DNA of 28,336 bases from DASZZX01 sp036260415 (GTDB lineage: Bacteria > Actinomycetota > Nitriliruptoria > Nitriliruptorales > JAHWKO01): the NCBI GenBank assembly GCA_036260415.1, contig DASZZX010000273.1, positions 1 to 28,336 of the forward strand, written 5' to 3'. A model generated the notes under the pieces. It was not told where the DNA came from, did not search any database, and saw only the letters and a list, made by a program, of their open reading frames with translations. The position numbers and the translations under genes are program-made. How positions within the stretch are numbered: the stretch's first letter is position 1; each line of letters starts with the position of its first letter. Below are positions 1 through 9,000 of this stretch, piece by piece.

Positions 1-1394
1 GTCGACCCGACGGTCGGCGAGCGCACCATCACGAACCGGCCGTCGTGCTCGGCGACCGTGTCGCCCAACCCGGCGTTCAGGGAGGTGACGATCTCGCCGG
101 GAAGAGTGGTTGCGGGGTCGGCGCCGGCGACGTCCACGGTCACTGCCGGCTGCTCGTCGACGGCCAGCCGCACGTTCGACGCCACGGTCAGATCTACGCC
201 CAGCCCGATATCGCGCGTGCCGTGGGCGCGGGCGCTGCGGGGGTCGGTCCCGAACGTGAACGAGGCGACCGGACCGAACAGCAGCGCGGTCGCGTCCTGG
301 GCGGCCGGTGCCTGGAAGGCGATGTAGCCGGCCGACCCCGGCGTCGGGGAGGTGAGGGTGAGGAACTGCCCGTCGTGGCTGGTGACGTCCACCCCGAGCG
401 CCCCGTTGATCGCCTGGGTGACCTGCTCGATCGTCACCGCGGCGGGGTCCGGGGCGGCTGCGGCCGCGTCGATCTCGGCGAGGTGGTTGCCGTCCACGTC
501 GATCCGCAGGTACCGACGCCCGGTCAGGTCGGTCGGGGTGCTGAGGTCGGCACCGCCCACGACCGTCGCATGGGTGGCGTCCGCTCCGCGGTACAGGCGG
601 GGCGCCAGCCCGAGCACGGTCACGGCGGCGTCCTGCGGTCCGTCCTCCACGTCGATGCGTGCCGCCGCGCCGGTGGTCGCCGAGGTGAGACGTAGGCGCC
701 CGTCGGACACCTGCGCCATCTGGAAACCGACCGCCGCGTTGATCGCGGCGGCGATCTCCTCCGGCTGGACCGTGGACGGGTCGGCCGCCTGGTCGGTGAG
801 GTCGATCGGGACGGTGCCGCCCCCGTCGACCGCGAGCCACAGCAGGGGGCGGTCGCGCAGGTCGACGCCCCCGCGCAGGTCGGGCAGACCGGCCACCACC
901 GCGGGCCCGGGGTCGGTCCCGTCGCGCCGGGCGTGGGGGACGCCGAGCACCGTCGCGGCCGCGTCCGCACCTGACGGCAGGGAGGTCACCACCGGGTCGA
1001 CGTCGCGGTCCCACCACGCGTCGATCGACTGGTAGCCGTCCTCGATGTCCAGGTGCAGCGCCTCGGCGGTGATGCGCAGCAGTCCCTGCACGGTCACGGT
1101 GCCTGCCAGGAAGGTGCGCACGTAGCGCTTGAGGTGCTCCCGGAACTCCTCGACGGTCTCGTCGTCGCGCGGCAAGAGCCCGTACAGCGACGCGAGACAG
1201 GCCAGGTCGCGGATCGTGTCCATCCCGCTGTCGGCGAAGTCCACCCAGTGGGAGCGCATCACCGCAGCGAGGCTGTTCTCGGCGGCCTGCAGTTCGTCGC
1301 CGAACGCGCCGACCAGAGCACGCAGCGCGGAGGGGTCGGCACCGGCACGGAAGGTCAGCGGCAGGTGGCCGAGGATGCGCTCAGTCTTCGGCAC
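1..1394 (-). CDS. Tail/baseplate protein with internal repeats, 3' end beyond window (partial)
   Basis: The frame is open from a GTG at 1394 to the window edge (464 codons seen). The start overlaps the end of the baseplate J gene by 14 bp and reads VPKTERILGHLPLTFR. The helical N-terminal ~115 residues (LPLTFRAGADPSALRALV, then a MDTIRDLACLASLYGLLPRD stretch) look like the start of P2 gpI/Afp12-type tail proteins that attach to the baseplate periphery. After that come three repeats of about 110 residues, each with a short beta pair, an INxxxG segment (N219, N330, N440) and a DGR/DGQ strand (231, 341, 451). These resemble flagellar-hook IN motifs. Position after baseplate J agrees with an outer baseplate or fibre-attachment role. 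The C-terminus and total length are unknown. The family call is inference from context and N-terminal pattern. Confidence 0.72.
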   Translation of the reverse strand, partial: MPKTERILGHLPLTFRAGADPSALRALVGAFGDELQAAENSLAAVMRSHWVDFADSGMDTIRDLACLASLYGLLPRDDETVEEFREHLKRYVRTFLAGTVTVQGLLRITAEALHLDIEDGYQSIDAWWDRDVDPVVTSLPSGADAAATVLGVPHARRDGTDPGPAVVAGLPDLRGGVDLRDRPLLWLAVDGGGTVPIDLTDQAADPSTVQPEEIAAAINAAVGFQMAQVSDGRLRLTSATTGAAARIDVEDGPQDAAVTVLGLAPRLYRGADATHATVVGGADLSTPTDLTGRRYLRIDVDGNHLAEIDAAAAAPDPAAVTIEQVTQAINGALGVDVTSHDGQFLTLTSPTPGSAGYIAFQAPAAQDATALLFGPVASFTFGTDPRSARAHGTRDIGLGVDLTVASNVRLAVDEQPAVTVDVAGADPATTLPGEIVTSLNAGLGDTVAEHDGRFVMVRSPTVGS

Positions 1395-2985
1395 GCTGTT
1401 CCTCCAGCAGGATGTCCGCCCGGTCCATCTCCAGCGCGATCCACCAGTCGTCGCCCGCGACGGTCGCGGACACCTCGAACGTCGCCGCCTCGATGTCCTC
1501 GTCGGATGCGGGTCCGCCACGCGTGTCCTCGGAGGTGGACAGCAGCAGGCTGCGGTCCGGCATCCGCGCACCGGTGGGGCCGAAGGCGATCTCGCCGGTG
1601 ACCGCGTCCTCCAACGCCTGGCGGATGGCCTGCTCGTCGGTGGGGTCGGCGCCGGTGACGACAGCCAGCAGCACGTCGATGATGTCCTGCTGGGCGGTGG
1701 TGGACAGGTCCGCCCTGGTCACGACCACGTCGACGATGCGTGCGTCCACGACGTCCTCCACACCGCGGATGGCCTCGAGCATGGCCGTGCCCGCGGCGGG
1801 GTCACCGGCGGTCAGCCCGTCGACGTACGCCTGCAGGGCGGCGATGACCTCGGCGACGATCTGCTCCTTGCCGGCAGCCGAGATGCCTGGCGCGATCGTC
1901 ACGACCGCGTGCGGCGAGATGAAGACGTAGCGCGCGATCAGCGTGGCGACGACCCCTGCGGCGCGGGTCTGGTGCACCGTGGTCTGGATGCTGGCCAGAC
2001 GTTCAGGTTCGGCGTCCACCACGATCGCGACGTGGCCCGGTGCCGTGCGGCGGGCCAGCGGGCTGTTGGGGTCGAAGAACTCGACCGGTTCCCCGCGGCC
2101 CTCGCGGATCACCCGGTCGAGGGCTGCCAGGGTGGCCTGGCCGAGCGCACGCAGCGCGGCGCGGGCCCGGTCGCGCAGCTCGTTGTCGGTCTCGTCGGCG
2201 GCCGCGCGGATCGTCGGGTCGAGGTTGGTGATGCGGTCGATGCCGGCCACGGGTTGGGTCATCTCGGTGATGGCGCCGGCGTCGACCTGCCCGGCCTCGC
2301 CGGCGAAGCCCTCCGCGGCCCGCACCGGAACGTCGATCCGGACCTGGCCGCGCTGCAGGGTGCGCTGCTGGGTGGTGACGAACGACGCGTCGCCTGTGGT
2401 GGTCGTCAGGCCGAGGCCGGCCGGGATGGTGATGTTGCCCTCGACCCCGGCCGTCCGGAAGAACGTGACCAGGCCCTCGGCGAACTCCGCGGTCTTGCGG
2501 ACGGCCCCGAGGATCGAGACGACGTGGTCGAGCGACCGGCCCTCCGCGGTGTCCACGAACCCGGCCAGGTAGGCGAGGTTGATCGTCCCGTAGACGCTCG
2601 CGATCTCCCTGCCGATGGCCTCGCTGAGGGTGCGGGTGACGCTGCCCACGTTGATGTCGGTCAGGGGCGAGCGGCTGTCGATGCGGAAGTAGTCGACGTA
2701 GAAGGTCGTGGCGTCGTCCGGCTGGGTGCCCTCCTCGAGCCAGATCACGGTGTTGGTGGCCGGGCTGAAGATGTAGTCGATCTCGGCGATGAAGCTGTGG
2801 GGCGCTCCGCCGTGGGTGCCGGTGATGCCGCGGACCCGGCTCGACGGCTCGGCGAGCGGGTAGGCCAGCGACTTGACGTCGAAGCGGATCGGCTCGTTGA
2901 CCACCCCGCCGACGATCGCGGTGAGGAGGTCGTCGACCAGGCCGCCGTACGGACGGTGGATCAGCGTCAGCGTGGCGTCGTTCAC
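1381..2985 (-). CDS. Baseplate J-like protein (T4 gp6 / P2 gpJ family)
   Basis: The 534-residue product is a baseplate wedge protein that links the central hub to the sheath and triggers contraction. The middle of the protein holds the pattern typical of Baseplate_J: a beta-rich stretch with VPVRAAEGFAGEAGQVDAG, ITNLDPTIRAAADETDNELRDRARAAL, then GHVAIVVDAEP and later VVTIAPGISAAGKEQIVAEV with a helical repeat. The N-terminal ~200 residues are additional. The start is GTG 2985, which overlaps the stop of the gp25-like gene (GTGA, 4 bp) and follows a GGAGGTG ribosome-binding site. Length is in the usual range for eCIS J proteins, which are often longer than P2 gpJ. The gp25-J-tail protein order is that of P2-like and eCIS baseplate operons. 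Confidence 0.9.
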   Translation of the reverse strand: MNDATLTLIHRPYGGLVDDLLTAIVGGVVNEPIRFDVKSLAYPLAEPSSRVRGITGTHGGAPHSFIAEIDYIFSPATNTVIWLEEGTQPDDATTFYVDYFRIDSRSPLTDINVGSVTRTLSEAIGREIASVYGTINLAYLAGFVDTAEGRSLDHVVSILGAVRKTAEFAEGLVTFFRTAGVEGNITIPAGLGLTTTTGDASFVTTQQRTLQRGQVRIDVPVRAAEGFAGEAGQVDAGAITEMTQPVAGIDRITNLDPTIRAAADETDNELRDRARAALRALGQATLAALDRVIREGRGEPVEFFDPNSPLARRTAPGHVAIVVDAEPERLASIQTTVHQTRAAGVVATLIARYVFISPHAVVTIAPGISAAGKEQIVAEVIAALQAYVDGLTAGDPAAGTAMLEAIRGVEDVVDARIVDVVVTRADLSTTAQQDIIDVLLAVVTGADPTDEQAIRQALEDAVTGEIAFGPTGARMPDRSLLLSTSEDTRGGPASDEDIEAATFEVSATVAGDDWWIALEMDRADILLEEQRAED

Positions 2986-3449
2986 GGCGCACCTCCGTCG
3001 TAGTCGAACGGGAACACGAGGTTGAGGTCGGTGTCCTCGTCGAGCACCGCCAGCCGCGCCTCGATGTCGATGCGGTTGGGGCGGTCACGTCGGGTCGTGA
3101 CCGCCAGGGACCTGACCTCCTCGATGCGCGGTTCGGCCAGCAGCGCCCGCAGGGCGAACAGCCTGGCGCGGTTGCGGTTGGTCTGGGTGTTGGGTTCGCC
3201 GATCAGCTCGTGCAGGCGGCTGCCGTAGTCGGGGTGTCCGAGGGCGGCCAGCTCGCCGGTGGGGGTGAGCAGGCGCAGGAGCAGTGCCTGCTGGAGGTTC
3301 TCGACCCCGCTGACGGGCTCCAGGTCGACCGCCGACGACGCGGGACGGATGACGGTGCGCAGGTCGGCGCCCAGCTCCCGCTGGGACTGGCGCTGCAGGT
3401 CGCCCAGCAGGCGGATGTCGATCCCGAACCGGGCCGGGTCGATCGTCAC
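2982..3449 (-). CDS. gp25-like baseplate wedge protein
   Basis: A 155-residue member of the gp25/gpW (GPW_gp25) family, a small lysozyme-like-fold wedge component that connects to the sheath initiator ring. Family features seen are a N-terminal DLEPVSGVENLQQALLLRLLTPTGEL segment, the GHPDYGSRLHELIGEP motif and a RNRARLFALRALLAEPRIEEV helix followed by strands that end in FPF. Start GTG 3449 has a GAGGAG site about 8 nt upstream. It ends in a 4-bp overlap with the J gene, which implies translational coupling, and lies 16 bp after the PAAR-like gene. Length is normal for the family (about 130-160 residues). Confidence 0.92.
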   Translation of the reverse strand: MTIDPARFGIDIRLLGDLQRQSQRELGADLRTVIRPASSAVDLEPVSGVENLQQALLLRLLTPTGELAALGHPDYGSRLHELIGEPNTQTNRNRARLFALRALLAEPRIEEVRSLAVTTRRDRPNRIDIEARLAVLDEDTDLNLVFPFDYDGGAP

Positions 3450-3465
3450 CGTCGGCTCCTCGCGG

Positions 3466-3798
3466 TCACGGGGGCCACCCGTCCAACACCGACGTGGTGG
3501 CGGGAGGCCCGAGGATCGTCAGGAGACCGGGAGGCGACGGGATCGTGTCGCCCATCCGCACCAGCGCTCGCCCCGCCACCCGCACGCCGGTGCTGCCCAG
3601 CGGACCGATCACCAGCGGGTAGGGGATCCCGCTCACCGAGTTGACCATCTGGCAGATCGACCCGGTCGTCGCCAGCGGCATCCCGTTGGCTGTGATGAAC
3701 GGCGGCAGCACCGCGACGATCATCCCGCTGTCGGGCGGGCCGGCCGCGCCCGGCGTCACGACGACGGCGGCTCCGATGGTGACCGGCGGTTTCGCCAC
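3466..3798 (-). CDS. PAAR-like spike-tip protein
   Basis: A 110-residue Gly/Pro/Val-rich protein between the spike and gp25 genes, where PAAR or PAAR-like tips sit in eCIS and T6SS-like clusters. The sequence shows repeated short strands with NGMPLATTGSICQ, PLVIGPLGSTGVRVAGRALVRMGD and a C-terminal tail. The A-G-R-A-L-V-R-M-G-D part matches the PAAR pattern in which a metal-bound cone caps the beta-helix. Few His/Cys residues are present (one Cys), so a classic zinc site is not obvious and it is better called PAAR-like. Start GTG 3798 follows GGAGCCGGA, 9 bp after the spike stop codon. Confidence 0.75.
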   Translation of the reverse strand: MAKPPVTIGAAVVVTPGAAGPPDSGMIVAVLPPFITANGMPLATTGSICQMVNSVSGIPYPLVIGPLGSTGVRVAGRALVRMGDTIPSPPGLLTILGPPATTSVLDGWPP

Positions 3799-3807
3799 TC
3801 CGGCTCC

Positions 3808-4614
3808 TCACGGCGAGAAGGACGTCATGCCCTTGACGGTCACCATCGGGCCCTCGATGCCGGCAGCGCCGCCGCCTCGCAGCGTGGCGATCGCGCCAGC
3901 TTCGACGGTGGCCCTGCCTCCCGCCGTCGCGGTCAGGCCCCCACCCGCCTCGATCGACACGTCCCCGCCAGCGGTGAGTGTCAGGTTGCCGGCGGCCTCG
4001 AAGTCGACCGACCCGAGCGACTCCACGGTCACGTCGCCGTCCTGGTCGATGGTGATCGTGGTGCTGCCCGCGACCACGGTGACCTTGCCGCCGGACGTGC
4101 CGCTCTGGTCCAGCCTCAGCTCGGTGGTCCCGGCGGCGGCGGTGACCGTCCCGTCGTCGATCCGCAGGGTGATCTTCGGTGGCAGCTCGACGACGATCTC
4201 GCGGGGGGGCCGCTGGTCGGGGTGGTTGCGCACGGCGCCCAAGATGGACGCGTCGTCGTCTTCCGCGAGAGGGAGCCGGAAGATGATCTCGTCGCTGGTG
4301 TTGAGAGGGGGCCGATCCTCGTCGTTGTAGAGGCGGCCGATGACGATCGGCTGGTTGACGTCGCCGCCCTCGAACACGACCAGGACGAGGTCGCCGACGT
4401 TGGGTGTGGCGACGGTGCCGATGTGCCCGGTGGCAATGGGGACACGCTTGAGCAGCAGCTGGGTGTTCTTGAGGAGGACGTCGCAGCCGTAGTTGTCGAG
4501 GTCGCCGCTGTCGACGTGGGGGTAGACGGCCTCGACGACGCCGAGCTCGGCCGACCACATCGAGCGCAGCTCGCTGCGGACGATGGCTTGGATCGTGTCG
4601 ATGATGCTGGTCAT
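3808..4614 (-). CDS. Central spike protein (gp5/VgrG C-terminal, Phage_base_V type)
   Basis: A 268-residue protein that begins at ATG 4614, overlapping the hub stop codon by 4 bp. Residues ~18-100 form an OB-fold of the Phage_base_V type: LGVVEAVYPHVDSGDLDNYG, then GTVATPNVGDLVLVVFEGGD and PIVIGRLYNDEDRPP. From ~140 on the protein is made of short alternating strands (for example KVTVVAGSTTITIDQDGDV, then NLTLTAGGDVSIEAGGG), which is the signature of the triple-stranded beta-helix needle. Hub (gpD part) and spike (gp5 part), fused in VgrG, are separate genes here, as in eCIS. No C-terminal effector extension is present; it ends at VTVKGMTSFSP, where the PAAR-like tip would dock. Confidence 0.92.
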   Translation of the reverse strand: MTSIIDTIQAIVRSELRSMWSAELGVVEAVYPHVDSGDLDNYGCDVLLKNTQLLLKRVPIATGHIGTVATPNVGDLVLVVFEGGDVNQPIVIGRLYNDEDRPPLNTSDEIIFRLPLAEDDDASILGAVRNHPDQRPPREIVVELPPKITLRIDDGTVTAAAGTTELRLDQSGTSGGKVTVVAGSTTITIDQDGDVTVESLGSVDFEAAGNLTLTAGGDVSIEAGGGLTATAGGRATVEAGAIATLRGGGAAGIEGPMVTVKGMTSFSP

Positions 4615-5621
4615 GTCGGGAGTTCTCCGGCGGTCCTGAACCCGACGTCGGTGAGGAACCCGCCTGCCTTGGTGATGCGGTGCTCGACCGACCGGACCTG
4701 GTGGTTGCCGTCGAGGTCGTCGAGCGGGAAGCCCTCGAGCCGGACGAGGTGGCCGAGCCGCACCGACGGCCGGCCCTGGATGAGGACACGCCCGGTGACG
4801 CTGCCATGCTCGACCGCGACGTGCGTGCGCGCGGCGGCGGCCCTCGCCGACTGGGCGGTGCGGATGGCGGGCCGCTCCACCAGCATGGTCGGCGCCTTGC
4901 TGCCGGCGGTGCCGCGCCACGTCGCGAAGTCCTTCGTGAGCCACGCCCACGACTCCGTGCCGCGGCTCGCTCCCGGGCTCTCACCCCAGACCTCGACGGT
5001 GCCGGCTGCGGGGCGGGTGCGGCGGACCTCGACGGCGAGCACGTGCTCGCCGTAGCGCAGCGGGTGGGCGGTCCGGTTGCCGGCGAACTCTTCGAACACC
5101 AGCGCCCCGTCGGGGGTGACGTAGGTGTCGAAGCCGCACAGGGCGGCGAGGTCGCGGACGTGGGCGGCGACCGATCGGCGCCTGTCCACCACGAAGGCGG
5201 GCAGCGCGATCCCGTCGTCGACGCGGTCAGTGTCGACACCCGCGCGCTCGGCCAGCGCGCGAACGATGCTGCCGGCGTCGGTCGCCTCGAACGTCTCGTT
5301 CTCGTGGTGGCGCAGCAGCAGGTCCTCGACCGACAGGCCGACGATCCGCTTGGTCTCGAACCCGGGCACGACGTCGACGACCCGGCCGGTCAGCACCTGC
5401 TCAAGGCCCGTGTCGGTGTAGCCCAGCTCGATGCTGGCGTCGTCGTGTGGCTGGGGGGCGGCACCGCCCACCTGCCCCTGCACGATCGTGAAGCCGTCGG
5501 CCGGGGTGTCCATGTCCAGCCGGACCCGTAGCTCGACGGCGGTGCTGGCCCTGGGCTCGTCGGTCGTGTCGACGATCTGCTCGCCGAGCGTGAGGCGGTA
5601 GGCGGGGCGCAGCATCGTCAT
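4611..5621 (-). CDS. Baseplate hub protein (phage late control D / VgrG N-terminal type)
   Basis: A 336-residue hub protein that forms the trimeric ring connecting tube and spike. Family features are an N-terminal barrel (PAYRLTLGEQIVDTTDEPR), a LTGRVVDVVPGFE strand pair, a DLLLRHHENETFEATDAGSIVRALAERAGV segment, the helix DRRRSVAAHVRDLAALCGFD and the strand YVTPDGALVFEE. These are all typical of the gpD domain, in which a helix plus GFDTYVTPDG-like hairpin is diagnostic. Start ATG 5621 overlaps the preceding gene's stop (ATGA), and its own stop overlaps the spike start in the same way. So three consecutive genes appear translationally coupled. Length is normal for eCIS hubs. Confidence 0.92.
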   Translation of the reverse strand: MTMLRPAYRLTLGEQIVDTTDEPRASTAVELRVRLDMDTPADGFTIVQGQVGGAAPQPHDDASIELGYTDTGLEQVLTGRVVDVVPGFETKRIVGLSVEDLLLRHHENETFEATDAGSIVRALAERAGVDTDRVDDGIALPAFVVDRRRSVAAHVRDLAALCGFDTYVTPDGALVFEEFAGNRTAHPLRYGEHVLAVEVRRTRPAAGTVEVWGESPGASRGTESWAWLTKDFATWRGTAGSKAPTMLVERPAIRTAQSARAAAARTHVAVEHGSVTGRVLIQGRPSVRLGHLVRLEGFPLDDLDGNHQVRSVEHRITKAGGFLTDVGFRTAGELPT

Positions 5622-6058
5622 GTCGCCGGTCCGCGGTCGAGGAGTGCGCGCAGTTCACGGCGGCGGTCGTCGAGTCGCGTGGCCAGATTGACCGTGTCCT
5701 CGTCGAACACCTGCGTCAGGGCCTGGGCGTCCGGTGCCCTGTCGAACAGGACCAACGCCCCGTCGAGGTGCCGCAGCAGCCGATCCGCCGTCGCGCGGGC
5801 GGCCTCGGGATCCGCGCCTTCGACGATCTCGAGCAGGACCGCGGGGTACAGCTCGGACTGGGCGAGAGGATCGAAGTCGGCGCCCAGGAACCGCCGCTCG
5901 AACGCCTCCAGGTACGCGGCGGGATGGGCGCGTACCCGGTCGGTGACGGCGGCGTAGGCGTCCGGGCCGATCGAGTCCGGTGTGAAGTGGCCGCCCACGA
6001 TCATCGCGACGTCATCGTCGATCTGCTCCGGCGGCGGAGGTGCGCCCAGGTCGCTCAC
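5618..6058 (-). CDS. Small unknown protein between fusion and hub genes
   Basis: I do not recognise this 146-residue protein. It is acidic and predicted helical: a Pro-rich start (MSDLGAPPPPEQIDDD), then segments such as HPAAYLEAFERRFLG, LYPAVLLEIVEG, ATADRLLRHLDGALVLFDR and LATRLDDRRRELRALLDR. No signal peptide or membrane segment is seen. Start GTG 6058 follows AGGAG, 10 bp after the stop of the 1298-residue fusion. Its stop overlaps the hub start (ATGA). Position between a payload-bearing protein and the hub makes an assembly adaptor, a chaperone or a protection partner for the protease domain possible, but nothing in the sequence decides this. Confidence 0.85.
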   Translation of the reverse strand: MSDLGAPPPPEQIDDDVAMIVGGHFTPDSIGPDAYAAVTDRVRAHPAAYLEAFERRFLGADFDPLAQSELYPAVLLEIVEGADPEAARATADRLLRHLDGALVLFDRAPDAQALTQVFDEDTVNLATRLDDRRRELRALLDRGPAT

Positions 6059-6067
6059 GTCAGGCTC

Positions 6068-9000
6068 CTAGAAGGGCTCCACCAGGGTGTTGCCCGTGGT
6101 GGCGTCCGGTGCGGCGGGACCGGCCAGGGGCGGGAAGCGACTCGTGCGCTGGCGGCGGACCCAGTTGAGGATGTTGTCGTTGGGCGGGTCGTTGTCGGGG
6201 TCGGGAGCGTGCTGGTTCTGGATGCGCCGGCGGATCCGGACGTCGGGCAGCGGGAGGCCGAATGAAGCGGACGGGGTGGTATTGAACGTGATGAACTGGC
6301 GCGCGACGGCAGCGTCGAAGCGGTTGAACAGCACGTGGTGGAACTCGTGGGCGAGGGTGTCGCCGACCACAGCCAAGGTCGTGTTGATGAAGATGAAGTA
6401 GCGGTCCGCCAGGGTGAGGGCAGGCCCAGGCGGGTTCGGGATCGGGTTCCGCTGGGAAACGGTGGCGTAGGCGTTGCCCCCGGACTTGTGGACGAAGACC
6501 ACGGTGACCGTGTCGTCGGGGGTGATGGGGACGAGGTCGCGCATCGCTGCCTGCTCGAAGGCGTTGTTCGCCTGGCCGCCGTACCTCCCGGCGGCGTTCA
6601 GGGCGGCGGCGGGGATGGGGCGGTTGGTGGTCGCGTCGGGCTCGATCTGGACTCCGACCTGGAGCCAGCGGTCGTTGGCGCGGGAGAACTGGCCGGCTAT
6701 GTAGGCGTCCGAGGCGGGTGAGTAGGTGGGGTCGGCTGCGTTGGTGTAGCGGATCACCCGGACCGGCAGGCGGCGCCGCTCGTCGGGGTCACGCGGGAAG
6801 ACGGGCAGGATGATGGGGAGCCGCACGCCCGGCTGGGCCGCGTACTGTGCGTGGACGAACCCGTCGATGCGGCAGCGGCGGAGCCGGTGGTTGCTCTGAC
6901 CTCGGTTGCGGATCCCCGCGTCAGGTTGGGGGGCTGCCAGGCCGCTGTGGGTCTGCTGGTCGCGGTCGGTGTCGTCGGACACCAGCATCACACCCCGACT
7001 GACGAACACGCCTGTCCCGGCGCCCGTCTCGGGAAGGGTGAGCCTCAGTGACGGCGGGGCGTCGTCGTCGGTCCGGCGGTCAGCTCGCAGCGTCTTCCAG
7101 TCGACGTCGAGGCTGCCGGCGGCACCCGGGTCGCGGACGCGGATGTGCAGCCGGCGCGTGTCGGAACCGACGAAGTTGGCCGCCTCCGCCTCCGCGTTGC
7201 GCACGTTGCCGGCTGCGTCGTACGCGTTGTCCCAGATTCCCAGGCGGGCCACGGTGACCGGCGGGGCGGCCGCGGTTCCGAGGCGGGCGACGTCGAGCTG
7301 GACGGCTGTGGCCCGGATGTGGTCGCCGTCCGGCTCGATCCCGGCCAACCCGAGTTGGACACCGGTGTCCCGGGGAGCGGCGCTCGGCCCGGTCCCGTCG
7401 ACGAACAGGCGCAGCCCATTGGCCGGGACTCCGGCCGACGCCACCGTGTGGGGTGTTGCGAGCGGGTTCTGGCCGCTCGCGGCGACCTCGTCCTGCCACA
7501 GGGCGAGGCGGCCGGACAGGGGTGCCACGCTGAGGTCGGCGGCGGACCCGGCCGGCCGGGGAGGGCGGACGATGAGCATCGTGCGTTCGTGTGACCGGCC
7601 CGCGTCGGCGACCTGCACGGACCGGCCGGGGTTGGCCTTGTCCGCCTCGCTCATGGTCGGCGGGTCGACATCCGGCCCGGGCCGGCTGAGGGCAACGTCC
7701 AGGGTCAGCTCGACGGCGGTCATCGCATGGGTCGTCGCGAGCCCGGGTGTGCCGCCGACGGTCAGCGCCAGGGTCAGCACGACGTCGCCGACGGCAGCGC
7801 TGGCGCGGGCGCCCTCGGCGAACACCGGGTGGCCGGCGACGAGCTGGGCGCTGGTGAACACGTTGTCGGTGCCGTCGAACAGGATCTCGTTGCCTCCAGC
7901 GACGGCGTCGAAGAAGCGGACCGCGTCGCTCGATCGGTTCAGCGTCCCGGTTCCGTTGAAAGGGCCGGTCGCCCCGAGCGTGACCGGCTGGCGGGCCGGG
8001 TTGGTGTGCGGCTTGCGGACCACAACGGCGTCCGGCCCGACCAGCGTCGGTGCCACCCCGGCGACGGCGCGGTCGACCACCACGACCACGAGGTCCTCGC
8101 TGCCGTCCAGCCGGGCGCAGACGGTGTTTCCCTTGGCGGCCGTGAGCGGCTGGCCCTTGCGGTGGACGACGAACGGGCCGTCGACCTCCAGGGTGTAGAT
8201 CCCGGTGCCGGTGTGACGCGTGTAGGAGAAGCGCCCGTCGGCGTCGGTCCGGCCGGGAACGGGCGTGCCCGCCCTGACCGCACCGCTGGTCGTCCTCACC
8301 TCGCCGTCCAGGTACTCCCCGTCAGGGGCGGTCAGGACGTACTTCTGGTTGGGGACCGGGGACCCGTCGCTGAACTCGAGCCGCCCCGACACGAGGAACG
8401 TGCCCGGCTCGGCCGGTTGGCGGCACCACCTCCTGGTCTCTCCTGCCGGGCACGGCTGGTCGGCGGGGGTCACGAAGCAACACGGCGCCGACGCGGTCCC
8501 GTCGTCGAGACACCAGCCTCCACCGCCGGCCCCGTCGGGGACCAGGGCGAGCGTGTCGGGGGCGGGAACCGGGCACGGCAGCACGGTCTCCTTGACGAAC
8601 ATCAGCTCGGTGCGCCGGTTGGGCCGCCAGGCGTCCTGGGTGTTGCGTTTGGGGTCCTGCTCGGAGCAGCCCAGCCACCTCAGCGACCCCTCGTCGCAGC
8701 CGGCCCCGTCGGCGTTGGCGAGGAACCGGTCCGGCGAGATCCCCACCGCATCGAGAGCGAGGTACTCCTCGATCAGCACCGGCCAGGTCGTATCGCCGAC
8801 GTCGCCGTCGGGTGCCAGCCCGTGGTCGCTCTGGAACCGACGGACCGCCGCGTCGGTGAGGTCGGGGTCCTTGCCGACGTTGCCCTTGAAGTAGCCGAGG
8901 TCCTGGAGCATGTGCTGGTACTCGCGCATCCCCCATGTGTCGCGCGAGCTGGGCAGCACACCGACCGGCCTGGTGCGGCGTAGTTCGTTCCACTCGTTGA

